This document shows, in pieces, positions 40,683-51,448 of a DNA stretch of 64,000 bases. The notes beneath the pieces are model-generated. The model searched no databases. It saw nothing but the letters and a program-made list of their open reading frames with translations, and was not told the DNA's origin. This stretch comes from Candidatus Cloacimonadota bacterium (GTDB lineage: Bacteria; Cloacimonadota; Cloacimonadia; Cloacimonadales; PWNZ01). Location: the NCBI GenBank assembly GCA_003564155.1, contig PWOA01000042.1:1-64000 (forward strand), written 5' to 3'. The stretch's first letter is position 1. Each line of letters starts with the position of its first letter. The translations under genes were made by a program, and so were the position numbers.

Positions 40683-41807
40683 TTACTTTTTAGCACCAAA
40701 TGGATTAGGTACTGTATATTTATCGATTAATGGTACCGCTAAGTTCATTAGTAAAATGGCAAAAGTTACTCCCTCAGGGAAACCACCCATTAGTCGTATT
40801 ACAACGGTTATAAATCCACATCCGACACCAAATATTATTCTTCCATTTTTTGTTAATGGTGATGTTACCATATCAGTTGCCATGAAGAGAGCACCTAACA
40901 TTAATCCTCCGCCAAAGATATGGAAGAAGGGTAATAGGATAGATGCTGAAAACAGTCCATCAATACCCCCAAAAATCAAGGTTAAAACAAAGACCGTAAA
41001 TATATAGAAAGTGGGAATACGCCATTCAATTATCTTACGCCAAGCTAACCATAGAGCTCCCAAAATTAAAGCTGCTGCCGAAACTTCACCAATACAACCA
41101 CCTACATTCCCCCAGAACAAGTTTTGTATAGTTGGTATACTAGCTATTTCTCCCATTAAAGATTGTGATGCATTGGGAATAACATTATTTATGTTTTCGA
41201 CAAAAAGTGGGTCTCTAAGCTGTTTAATGACAGCTAAAGGTGTGGCTGACGTAACAAGGTTTTCTACCGCTTGAATGTTAATACTGGAAGTAATTCCACT
41301 AATAGAACTATACGCTGTTTCTTTCCAACCGGCAGCTGTAAGTGTTGGAAAGGAAGCTACTAAAAAAACTCTTCCTAATAAAGCTGGATTCATGGGATTA
41401 TGTCCCAATCCACCAAAGATGTGTTTGCCTATGGATATTGCAAAAACTGACCCTAATACCGGTATCCACCAGGGAGCTGCTGCATGTAAATTGAATGCAA
41501 TTAACATACCTGTTATCACGGCGCTACCATCAGTAATTGTAATAGGTTTTCCTCTTAGTTTTTGAATGATAGCTTCAGTCATGATTGCGGCAATTATTCC
41601 ATACACCGTTAGTAATAAAGCATTGATGCCAAAGAATACTATACCCATAATAAGCGCAGGTATTAATGCAAAAACTACGTTCCACATTACTGATTTTACT
41701 GATCGTTTCTCAATGATATGAGGTGAGGCAGAAACAGTATAAAGATCGTGAGTATTTTCTCCAACTCTTTTTTGCTTGTTCGAATTTGATCTATTAGTTG
41801 TATTCAT
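40683..41807 (-). CDS. rnfD: electron transport complex subunit RnfD
   Basis: Polytopic NqrB/RnfD; DGSAVITGMLIAFNLHAAAPWWIPVLGSVFAISIGKHIFGGLGHNPMNPALLGRVFL. Confidence 0.93.
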   Translation of the reverse strand: MNTTNRSNSNKQKRVGENTHDLYTVSASPHIIEKRSVKSVMWNVVFALIPALIMGIVFFGINALLLTVYGIIAAIMTEAIIQKLRGKPITITDGSAVITGMLIAFNLHAAAPWWIPVLGSVFAISIGKHIFGGLGHNPMNPALLGRVFLVASFPTLTAAGWKETAYSSISGITSSINIQAVENLVTSATPLAVIKQLRDPLFVENINNVIPNASQSLMGEIASIPTIQNLFWGNVGGCIGEVSAAALILGALWLAWRKIIEWRIPTFYIFTVFVLTLIFGGIDGLFSASILLPFFHIFGGGLMLGALFMATDMVTSPLTKNGRIIFGVGCGFITVVIRLMGGFPEGVTFAILLMNLAVPLIDKYTVPNPFGAKK

Positions 41808-41872
41808 GTTTGGTCTTCTTCTCCAACTCTTATACTGGTTAATTTACCCTCAGAGGGTGTGTTTTTTCAGAA

Positions 41873-43186
41873 TTAAAGATTTAATTCATTAATCTTGTTT
41901 TTGGCTATATCTATCCACTGTATTAACTTGATCTTAGAAGGACATACATATGCACAACACCCGCATTTTATACAATCGACTGCTCCGGCGATTTTAGCCC
42001 CTTCCCAATCTTCATAAGTGGCATCATTGGCAATCTTGCTTGGTAACAAGTTCATGGGGCATACATCTATACAACTGCAGCAGCGAATACAAGCATGCTC
42101 TTTATAGGTTATGCTTTCTTTTTTACTTAAAACTATTAGACCGGAACTACCCTTAGTTACTGGGGTTATAAGTGTAGAAATAGCAAAACCCATCATTGGA
42201 CCACCAGAAATAATTTTACCTATCTCCTCGTTGGTTTGTTCACAGCAATCTAATAAATCACTAAACAATGTCCCAATGCGAACATGGAGGTTTTTGGGTT
42301 TATTGACGATTTTGCCGGAGACTGTTACTATTCTGCTAATCAATGGTTTTTGATACCTTACAGCTTCATAAGTAGCTATAGCAGTTGCAACATTTTGCAC
42401 AATAACTCCAACATCCATCGGTAAGCCTCCATTATTCGGGACTTTACGTTTAGTAGAAGCATAAATTAGTTGTTTTTCAGCGCCTTGAGGGTATTTGAGT
42501 TTAAGTCCAACTACATTGATATTAGATTCGTCCTTGGTTATGTTCTTCATGGTTGAGATTGCATCAGGTTTATTGGCTTCAATACCAATATATGCTTTGA
42601 CAGCTCCTGTTATCTTCATGAAGATCTTTAAACCTTTAATTATATCTTCAGGATGTTCCAACATTAAACGATGATCAGCAGTAAGATAGGGCTCACATTC
42701 GACACCATTGATTATAATGGTATCGATTTTTTTGTTCTCAGGAGGTGAAAGTTTAACTACAGTCGGGAAACCTGCTCCTCCCATACCACAAATACCTGCA
42801 GCTTTTATTCTCTCCTTGATCTCTTCATTTCCTAACTTAGTATAGTCATTGTCACTTAGGTCGATCCAGTTGTCATCTCCTGTTCTTGTGACTTCTATTG
42901 CTGTTTGCATGTTACCTGTAGGATGGGGGAAACTGCCAATTTTTGTAACTTTACCAGTTATACTGGAATGTATCGGAACAGATACAAAACCTCCAGCTTT
43001 GGCAATTAATTGACCGGTTTTTACTTCGGCACCTTTTTTAACAATCGGTATTGCCGATGCTCCTATATGCTGACTTAAAGGTATAATAACCTTGTCCGGC
43101 AAAGGATAGATTTCTATAGGTTCATTTTGAGAATACCTTTTATTGTCTCTTCCATGTATACCACCTGGAAAGGTTTTTAATCCCAT
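41873..43186 (-). CDS. rnfC: electron transport complex subunit RnfC
   Basis: GLKTFPGGIHGRDNK, KAAGICGMGGAGFPTVVKL, NGVECEPYLTADHRLMLE, C-terminal CIRCCSCIDVCPMNL and CIKCGCCAYVCPSKI. Track start 43291; MGLKTFPGG at 43186 has a GGAG SD. Confidence 0.93.
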   Translation of the reverse strand: MGLKTFPGGIHGRDNKRYSQNEPIEIYPLPDKVIIPLSQHIGASAIPIVKKGAEVKTGQLIAKAGGFVSVPIHSSITGKVTKIGSFPHPTGNMQTAIEVTRTGDDNWIDLSDNDYTKLGNEEIKERIKAAGICGMGGAGFPTVVKLSPPENKKIDTIIINGVECEPYLTADHRLMLEHPEDIIKGLKIFMKITGAVKAYIGIEANKPDAISTMKNITKDESNINVVGLKLKYPQGAEKQLIYASTKRKVPNNGGLPMDVGVIVQNVATAIATYEAVRYQKPLISRIVTVSGKIVNKPKNLHVRIGTLFSDLLDCCEQTNEEIGKIISGGPMMGFAISTLITPVTKGSSGLIVLSKKESITYKEHACIRCCSCIDVCPMNLLPSKIANDATYEDWEGAKIAGAVDCIKCGCCAYVCPSKIKLIQWIDIAKNKINELNL

Positions 43187-43336
43187 ATCCAATCTCCAAA
43201 ATCGAAATTTTATGTCATGATTTTTAATGATGTTATCTATGCAAGTTATTTCTGCATTTAGCAAAGGTTGTTTACAACACTTTACATTCAAAACATCATA
43301 TGCTCTTGATAATTGCCTAACAATACAAAGATATTA

Positions 43337-45067
43337 TTATAGATTTAGTTCTAAGGTATTTGTTAGTTGTTTTAATAAATTTGGCTTTTTACTTACATCA
43401 GAAGCTTTTAAAAAGCTTCTGCGTTGCTCAAATCTATCTTTAAGTGCAGTCAGATAATCATACATGTTATCCCTAGTATCCGGATTGTAAAGATCGTAAT
43501 ATCCTGGGATCAGTTTGTCAATGCTTTCTTTTGTTGGGATTAGTATGCCGGGTATAATATCCCAGTTTTGCCACTCTAATTTATCCGTGAGAATAGCTGT
43601 TTGGAGTGTTAAAGATGTTTGTAGTTTAATAGAAATAGAATCAGAGTCCGAAGAGTTCCAGAATACACCTGAATTGAAGGAATAACAGTCTGCACCGAGA
43701 TCAAACACATTTAAGAATGCTTCAACGTCTTTATAAAGTTCATACACTCTAAAAGGATTAGCAAAAGGTTCGAAAACAAGTTTATTCAATTCGTCTTCAG
43801 CAACATTTTCTGCTCTATTCCTTCTTGTCATCAATGTAGCTCCCATAGCAACAGCCAGATCAATGTTGTTATACTTAATGACAGGTGGAAGTGTATTATC
43901 CTTCATAAGCCAAACAATTGCTGAGGGGAATTTGCATTTATTAACCCATTTTCCTAACAGATCACTATCCAATAATGCTCTCCCATTATGCTGACGGATA
44001 TCCATTGCTAAAGGAAGATTTTTGTTATCAAGTCTAATCATAGCATGATTCATAACTGCTATGGTATACTTCCAGTCAGGATGGTTGAGGTTACGGGTAT
44101 CAGTTTTATCGAACAATGAAGGTTCCCAAACCCGGCAAACCTTTTCTTCCAGGTCGATTTGAAAGGCATCGTCATGAAGCACAACTTTATCAAAACCTTC
44201 AGGTAATGTTTCACCATTATCCGGACTATTCGTATGTGAGGATTTACCGGTTCCGGAGAGTCCATAGAAAGCAATTGATCTTTTACCTAAAGGATGATAC
44301 TTGTCATCACTACATTTAGAGAAGTCAATTTCTTTGATTCCACCATGACATGCGGCCATACCTAATCGCATACCGGATGTCCAGGCTAGGGTTAAAGTTC
44401 CTTTTTTGCGTTCTCCAAAATACCGCATTCCAAAATTGTATATCACATTATGTTTTTCATCTACTAATGCCAATTGTGGATATCCAGAGCCCATATAGGA
44501 AGGGTTATCGGTATACCATTGATTGAAAGCAACAATTATGATGTCTTGGATGTCGAGTAGTTTACTCTGCTTATACTCTTCATACATGACTTCCATTGAT
44601 TTAAAATTACACAACCAACAAAAAACATTAAAGGCATCGTTCTTAGTGGTAACAAAGGTGGCTTTTACCATTAAGTCAGGGTCTAATCCTAACACAGCTT
44701 CAGCTTTAATCAGTTCATTTTGTTGGAGTTGAAAAATTCCTTCTCGCAAATCACCTTCAACCTTACGCTTAGCGTCGGGATCAATTCTGTTATAAAATAC
44801 CCTAGCTTTTGCAGTTCTGCCAACAATTTTACCGTCACAGTCATTAAGTACTTTAGCCCCTTTTGGCAGGTTATACATCTCTGCTAAAGGTGGATAGATT
44901 TTTAGATCTGTTTGTGAAACTCCCGGCTGAGTTAGAGCCAGGTCATAAGCCTCTGCTAGATTTACTTGTTTAACCTGTGAGTTTAACATAAGTGTTTCTG
45001 CTATAGCTCTTGGTGGTGACATATCTTTAAGTTGGGGATAATAGTTGTAACTTCTCATACTTGCCAT
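43337..45067 (-). CDS. pckA: phosphoenolpyruvate carboxykinase (ATP-type family, divergent)
   Basis: RSIAFYGLSGTGKSSHTN (P-loop), VLHDDAFQIDLEEKVCRVWEPSLFDKTD, ALLDSDLLGKWVNKCKFPSAIVWLMKDNTLPPV. Confidence 0.85.
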   Translation of the reverse strand: MASMRSYNYYPQLKDMSPPRAIAETLMLNSQVKQVNLAEAYDLALTQPGVSQTDLKIYPPLAEMYNLPKGAKVLNDCDGKIVGRTAKARVFYNRIDPDAKRKVEGDLREGIFQLQQNELIKAEAVLGLDPDLMVKATFVTTKNDAFNVFCWLCNFKSMEVMYEEYKQSKLLDIQDIIIVAFNQWYTDNPSYMGSGYPQLALVDEKHNVIYNFGMRYFGERKKGTLTLAWTSGMRLGMAACHGGIKEIDFSKCSDDKYHPLGKRSIAFYGLSGTGKSSHTNSPDNGETLPEGFDKVVLHDDAFQIDLEEKVCRVWEPSLFDKTDTRNLNHPDWKYTIAVMNHAMIRLDNKNLPLAMDIRQHNGRALLDSDLLGKWVNKCKFPSAIVWLMKDNTLPPVIKYNNIDLAVAMGATLMTRRNRAENVAEDELNKLVFEPFANPFRVYELYKDVEAFLNVFDLGADCYSFNSGVFWNSSDSDSISIKLQTSLTLQTAILTDKLEWQNWDIIPGILIPTKESIDKLIPGYYDLYNPDTRDNMYDYLTALKDRFEQRRSFLKASDVSKKPNLLKQLTNTLELNL

Positions 45068-45293
45068 GGTAAAATACCTCCGAGGATGTTGAAATGAAAT
45101 TTTTGCACAACACGTTTGACGCTACACATAATGACTAAAAAAGTTAGCATTTACTTGTTAAATATGCTATTGTGGTTTTCTTTTTGATAAAGGTTAGGCA
45201 GGGGGAATAAAAAAGATTATCAAGACACACACTTTGATTCAAGTAAATATCCACTGGATATACGATGATTGGTATAGTGAGAAACTACCCAAA

Positions 45294-45326
45294 ATAATAA
45301 AAGCAGCTTTAAGCTGCTTTTATTAT
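45294..45326. terminator. Rho-independent terminator downstream of rpmA (bidirectional shape)
   Basis: ATAATAAAAGCAGCTT (45294-45309) / T / AAGCTGCTTTTATTAT (45311-45326), perfect 16-nt arms, A-tract/T-tract flanks, just after the rpmA stop. Confidence 0.85.
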
Positions 45327-45333
45327 GTAAGAT

Positions 45334-45594
45334 TTATGCACTTCCGGGGAGGACGCTAACAAACTTTCTACCGAATTTTTTTGTTCTGAACTCTACGACA
45401 CCGTCAATCAAGCTGAAGATGGTAAAATCCTTACCTAATCCGACATTTTTCCCAGGATGGAATTTTGTTCCTCTTTGGCGAACAAGAATATTCCCAGCGA
45501 GGACTTGCTGCCCTCCGTAACGTTTGACACCTAAATATTGAGGATTACTGTCTCTTCCGTTTCTACTGCTACCAACACCTTTCTTATGTGCCAT
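45334..45594 (-). CDS. rpmA: 50S ribosomal protein L27
   Basis: [52 protein letters not shown]. Confidence 0.98.
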   Translation of the reverse strand: MAHKKGVGSSRNGRDSNPQYLGVKRYGGQQVLAGNILVRQRGTKFHPGKNVGLGKDFTIFSLIDGVVEFRTKKFGRKFVSVLPGSA

Positions 45595-45607
45595 AATATA
45601 CCTCTTA

Positions 45608-45925
45608 TTATGATTTTATTATGTTTTTTATTTTAATCTCCGTGAAATCTTGACGATGTCCATTTTTTTTAGCATAACCTTTACGACGTTTTTTCTTGAA
45701 AACTATGATTTTTTTATCACGTTTATGGGAAAGAACTTCCGCAACAATTTTTGCTTCATTTACTAATGGATTGCCGACAAGTATATCATCATTATTGCGA
45801 ATCATGAATATGTCATTTATCTCAAACTCACTGCCGACTTCTTTATTAGCGATATAAGGAACTCGAAGTATCTTATCTTGCTCAACTTTGTATTGAAAGC
45901 CTTTAAACTTCATTATAGCGTACAT
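45608..45925 (-). CDS. rplU: 50S ribosomal protein L21
   Basis: [25 protein letters not shown]...[28 protein letters not shown]. Confidence 0.97.
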   Translation of the reverse strand: MYAIMKFKGFQYKVEQDKILRVPYIANKEVGSEFEINDIFMIRNNDDILVGNPLVNEAKIVAEVLSHKRDKKIIVFKKKRRKGYAKKNGHRQDFTEIKIKNIIKS

Positions 45926-45998
45926 GTATCTACTCCTAAGATCATTTATAATATATTTAATTCATAGAGGAACACAAATTTCACGTAAGGTTAATCTG

Positions 45999-47513
45999 TC
46001 AAGCACTATATGTGTTACGAAGCTCTTTTTTATCATTGTCGTATAATATCTTAAACTGTTCATCTCGTAACGAGCTTTCTTCAACCACGGTCACATTCAA
46101 TTTTAAATTATTGAAATATCCGGGATTGTTATGTAAGAAGGTGTTCAAACTCGGATTAATTATTAACTTAACATTCTTACCGTTAACAAAGTATTCAGCC
46201 CTTTGTAAGCTGCGAAAAATATTCATTGCAACAGCATTTTGAGATAAAACTCTTCCTGAACCTTTACAGTAAGAACAAGGTTGAGATGTGGTATGATAAA
46301 TTCCAGGGCGCATTCTGTTACGAGTAACCTCAACTAAGCCTAATGGGCCAAAATAGTAAACTTTATTCTTAGCTCTATCTTTACGCAGATTTTGACGGAG
46401 AATTTCAAAAACTTCATTTTTACTGCTTTCCGATTCCATGTCAATAAAGTCTATGACCATTATTCCACTAAGATCGCGTAATTTTATTTGACGGCTAACT
46501 TCAATAGCGGCTTCGATATTTGTTTTTTTAACTGTAGCTTCGTAACTGTTATGTCCAATAAAACTTCCGGTATTAACATCAATCGCAACTAATGCTTCAG
46601 TTTGTTCTATGGTAATATTACCTCCGCTTGGCAGTGGGATTTTGGCCTGATACATTTTTTCAATTTCTTTTTCGATACCGAAAGCATCAAAGATAGGAGA
46701 ATCTTCGCGATAAAGCTCAATTCTTTTAACTAATTCCGGAGCGATATCTTTCATCTCCGATACGAGTTCTTTATAGTATCCTTTATTATCAACAATTAAC
46801 TTATCAATGTCGGAATGGAAAAAATCTCGGATTAATTTATTGGCGAGATCATTCTCATCATATATACAGTTAGGAGCTGTTTCAGCTTTTATCTTATGCT
46901 CGATTAGTTGCCAGGTTCTAAACAAGCCTTTATATTCATTTTTAAAGTCTTCTTCAGTATTACCTTCAGCATCTGTTCTGACGATTAAACCAGTATTTTT
47001 ATCTTTTATACTGTTTAGCACTGATCTTATACGATTTTTTTCTTGTTGAGAGTTGATTTTTCTTGAAATTGCAATCCTGTCTTTATTAGGGAAGAGGACT
47101 AAGTATTTACCAGGTATTGATATTTGACAAGTGAGCCTGGCACCTTTTTTATTTATAGGCCCTTTCTTAACTTGGACGATTATCTCCTGTCCTTCTTTCA
47201 GGACATTTTTAATATTCGATGAGTTACTGGTGCTGGAAAGATTAATCGTATCGTTAATACTATCATCCTCAACATCTTCAAAAAAATCGGTAACAATGTC
47301 AGAATAATGCAAGAAAGCAGTTCTTTCCAGTCCTATATTGATGAATGCAGCACCCATTCCAGGAAGAACATCTTTTACAATACCTTTGTAGATATTATGT
47401 ACAATGTTTGCATGATCTTTTCTTTCGACAATTAGCTCTGATAATCTGCTATCTTCAAGAATTGCTAATCTTTTTTCGAAAGGGTGGATATTAAGAACTA
47501 TAATATTCATCAA
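45999..47513 (-). CDS. rng: ribonuclease G/E family
   Basis: VHNIYKGIVKDVLPGMGAAFINIGLERTAFLH, TEALVAIDVNTGSFIG, GIMVIDFIDM, PCSYCKGSGRVLS. Confidence 0.94.
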   Translation of the reverse strand: MMNIIVLNIHPFEKRLAILEDSRLSELIVERKDHANIVHNIYKGIVKDVLPGMGAAFINIGLERTAFLHYSDIVTDFFEDVEDDSINDTINLSSTSNSSNIKNVLKEGQEIIVQVKKGPINKKGARLTCQISIPGKYLVLFPNKDRIAISRKINSQQEKNRIRSVLNSIKDKNTGLIVRTDAEGNTEEDFKNEYKGLFRTWQLIEHKIKAETAPNCIYDENDLANKLIRDFFHSDIDKLIVDNKGYYKELVSEMKDIAPELVKRIELYREDSPIFDAFGIEKEIEKMYQAKIPLPSGGNITIEQTEALVAIDVNTGSFIGHNSYEATVKKTNIEAAIEVSRQIKLRDLSGIMVIDFIDMESESSKNEVFEILRQNLRKDRAKNKVYYFGPLGLVEVTRNRMRPGIYHTTSQPCSYCKGSGRVLSQNAVAMNIFRSLQRAEYFVNGKNVKLIINPSLNTFLHNNPGYFNNLKLNVTVVEESSLRDEQFKILYDNDKKELRNTYSA

Positions 47514-47686
47514 CGAATTCTCCTTTTCGCCAGTATCTGGTTTTAAGGCATAATGTCAAGATAAAATTCCTTTTTGCTTGACATCGAAAGCTAAATTGAA
47601 TCCTTGACATTATGATTATGCGATAAGATCTATAACATTATGGGATAGAATGAGAGTTTCAGAATTTTCGTAGAATTGTTATTTTG

Positions 47687-47763
47687 GGCGGCGTAGCTCA
47701 GTTGGTTAGAGCATCGGAATCATAATCCGAGTGTCCGGGGTTCAAATCCCTGCGCCGCTACCA
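47687..47763 (+). tRNA. tRNA-Met (CAT), elongator-like
   Basis: Cloverleaf GGCGGCG TAGCTCAGTTGGTTAGAGC ATCGGAATCATAATCCGA ... CGGGGTTCAAATCCCTG CGCCGCT A CCA; anticodon CAT. Confidence 0.93.
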
Positions 47764-47792
47764 TAAATGTATTGACTTATAATGGATTATGT

Positions 47793-47869
<77 letters not shown>

Positions 47870-47877
47870 TTTAATAT

Positions 47878-47955
47878 GGTGGCTGTAGTTCAATCGGTTA
47901 GAGCACTGGATTGTGGTTCCAGGTGTTGTGGGTTCGAGTCCCATCAGCCACCCCA
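47878..47955 (+). tRNA. tRNA-His (GTG), with encoded G-1
   Basis: G GTGGCTG TAGTTCAATCGGTTAGAGC CTGGATTGTGGTTCCAG ... GTGGGTTCGAGTCCCAT CAGCCAC C CCA; anticodon GTG. Confidence 0.95.
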
Positions 47956-48086
47956 TTTTTTGCCCGATACTGTCCTATTCAAAGCTAAGTTTGACAAGAT
48001 CAATATAAATAAGCGACAGAGTTATTAATATTGTTTATATTTATGTATGATTCATATCTTCAATAAATTGTGGTTACCATGAATCA

Positions 48087-48776
48087 TTACAGCAAACCGG
48101 TGGTTCGTTTCTGCATGTCAATCAATTTGTTAATACCATTTTGAGCTAAAGAAAGAAGCTTGTGTAGTTCGCTTAAAGAGAAAGGTGTTTTTTCTGCAGT
48201 TCCTTGAATCTCAACGAATTTCCCATTTTCTGTCATAACGATATTCATGTCGGTATCTGCATTAGAATCTAGTTTATAGTCTAAATCTAAAACCGGCTTA
48301 CCATTGACCAAACCGACACTTATTGCAGCTATCCATTCTTTTAAAGGGCACTCAGAAATAATACCATTGCCTATCATCCAGCAAAAAGCATCGTAAAGGG
48401 CAACACATGCTCCGGTAATAGCAGCTGTCCTCGTGCCTCCGTCAGCTTGAATAACATCGCAATCGATCATTATAGTATAGCCTGGGAATAGAGATGTGTC
48501 TGTAACAGTTCTAAGTGACCTGCCGATCAATCTTTGAATTTCTGCAGTTCTGCCACTTATCTTGCCGGCACTTGCTTCTCTTCTGTTTCTTGTAGTTGTG
48601 CTTCTAGGTAACATTCCATATTCAGCCGTAATCCAACCTTTTGTCATCTCATCGATAAACTGAGGAACTTTATTTTCAACTGAAGCATTGCAAATAACAA
48701 TTGTATCTCCAAATTTTATCAAAACAGATCCTTCAGGATATTGGAGGTAGTTCCTGGTTATTATTACTTCTCTCAT
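48087..48776 (-). CDS. rph: ribonuclease PH
   Basis: [84 protein letters not shown]. Confidence 0.94.
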   Translation of the reverse strand: MREVIITRNYLQYPEGSVLIKFGDTIVICNASVENKVPQFIDEMTKGWITAEYGMLPRSTTTRNRREASAGKISGRTAEIQRLIGRSLRTVTDTSLFPGYTIMIDCDVIQADGGTRTAAITGACVALYDAFCWMIGNGIISECPLKEWIAAISVGLVNGKPVLDLDYKLDSNADTDMNIVMTENGKFVEIQGTAEKTPFSLSELHKLLSLAQNGINKLIDMQKRTTGLL

Positions 48777-49195
48777 TGATTTCTCCTTCTCAATAATTAA
48801 TAATTGCGTTTCCGAAAAGTATTTTAACTTGTGGGAATAAGTGTATCATACATTGTGTTTCAAGTTAACATATGATGAAGAATGTACCGTATCAATACTA
48901 ATGTAGAGTTCGGTGAAAATTTTAGATACTATAAAACTTAACCCTAAGTAACAGCATGAATTAAAAAAAAATCATTTACATCATAATATGTCTTACCGAC
49001 TTAAAATTGGCTACGCTGTTAATTGCGTTGACAGTATAGGAATAATGTTTACAATTTTGTGAGCTTAGTTGGTTTACTGTCTGTAACTGACGGGATGACA
49101 GTAACATGGGGTTTTATGAATATGATATAATAAAGAAGAAATGAAAACTGTTATTATTTTGATTGATTTGACACATTAAAAACACTATCTAATAG

Positions 49196-49227
49196 TTTAA
49201 ATGCATGCCGTACGGCATGCATTTAAA
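49196..49227. terminator. perfect 32-bp palindrome just downstream of gap (possible terminator)
   Basis: TTTAAATGCATGCCGTACGGCATGCATTTAAA is identical to its reverse complement; starts 23 nt past the gap stop. Confidence 0.6.
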
Positions 49228-49249
49228 TCAGGAATAAATTTCTAGTTTA

Positions 49250-50254
<1,005 letters not shown>

Positions 50255-50330
50255 TCACCTCATTTATGTTTTATTATCTTTATGTTATCGTTAAGGTTGC
50301 AGACAGGTTGTAGTATGATAAATGTTACAT

Positions 50331-51308
50331 TTAATTATTTATAATACTGTTATTTTTACTACCTGAGATACTCACTAATGATTCTACTTGGTTTTTAACT
50401 GCTTGTTCTGCTTGAATTATCCATTTTCGCGGATCAAATCTTTTTTTATCGGGAGTATAATCATCGTAATGGACATTTTTCGGACATACAACAGCATCTT
50501 TTTCCTTTTCCCAATATTCTTGTACAGCTTTAGCCATATAATATTGGTAATCAGTATCTTTATTGATTTTAACAACTCCATTACGAATAGCAATTTGCTG
50601 TTGTTTCGCTGTCAGGCCGGATGCACCGTGTAGAACTATACCCGTTTCAACTCCATTATCAATTAATAAGTCATCGATTTCCTTGATTAAGTCAAGACGT
50701 AGTTCAACTTTTTCACCTTTAGTAACACCATGGTTAGTGCCAACAGAAGCTGCAAAAAGATCAACACCTGTTTGTATTACGAATGCTAAAGCTTCTTCAG
50801 GAGATGTATATAATTCAGTTTCAGAGACTATTTCGTCTTCAGTGCCCTTAATGTATCCAATTTCACCTTCAACTAATACTGAATGACGTTTACATAAAGA
50901 GACTACTTCTTTAGTGATTCTAACATTTTCTTCAAATTTTTCTTTAGAGGCATCAATCATAACGGAAGTGACCAACTCTTTTTCTACGCATTCTTTAATA
51001 AAATCAAAATAATTTGGTGTTGCATGATCAATATGCAACCCTACACCTGAGTTATTAAATTGTTTTGAAAGGATTTTAATAATTGAGGAAATGACTTCAG
51101 CTCCTATAATTATATCTTTGGAGTTACCGGCAGCGTACTTACACGCACCGGAACTAATTTGCAGTAAACCGTCAGAATGATTATTGTTATACCCTTGCAG
51201 TAACCCTCTGATTGTACTATCGAAAACGACGTTTGAAGCAATAATGCCAAATCTTTTACTTTTGGCATTTAGAAAGACCTTTTTTAATTGTGTTCCATCA
51301 AAATACAT
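50331..51308 (-). CDS. fba: class II fructose-bisphosphate aldolase
   Basis: VGLHIDHATPNYFDFIKECVEK, VSVMIDAS-type SVMIDASKEKFEEN, LVEGEIGYIKGTEDE, VGTNHGVTKG, VLHGASGLTAKQ. Confidence 0.92.
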   Translation of the reverse strand: MYFDGTQLKKVFLNAKSKRFGIIASNVVFDSTIRGLLQGYNNNHSDGLLQISSGACKYAAGNSKDIIIGAEVISSIIKILSKQFNNSGVGLHIDHATPNYFDFIKECVEKELVTSVMIDASKEKFEENVRITKEVVSLCKRHSVLVEGEIGYIKGTEDEIVSETELYTSPEEALAFVIQTGVDLFAASVGTNHGVTKGEKVELRLDLIKEIDDLLIDNGVETGIVLHGASGLTAKQQQIAIRNGVVKINKDTDYQYYMAKAVQEYWEKEKDAVVCPKNVHYDDYTPDKKRFDPRKWIIQAEQAVKNQVESLVSISGSKNNSIINN

Positions 51309-51448
51309 AATGTTACTCCTTAATAGTTTCTAATTCAATTCTTAATAGAATTAATGTTTGACGAACTTAGTATAGTGTTAATAGGCAGTAGTATACAATA
51401 ATGTGTTTAACTGTCATCTTTAGTGTGATCTAATACAGAGATAGTTTT

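Noticed and set aside
40660-41565. Plus-strand ORFs (40660, 41011, 41275) opposite rnfD
   Set aside because: Mirror the hydrophobic rnfD coding sequence; no SD or domain support.
43399-43421. Inverted repeat cagaagcttttaaaaagcttctg
   Set aside because: Lies inside the pckA coding sequence (RRSFLKASD) and is explained by codons; no flanking evidence of a site.
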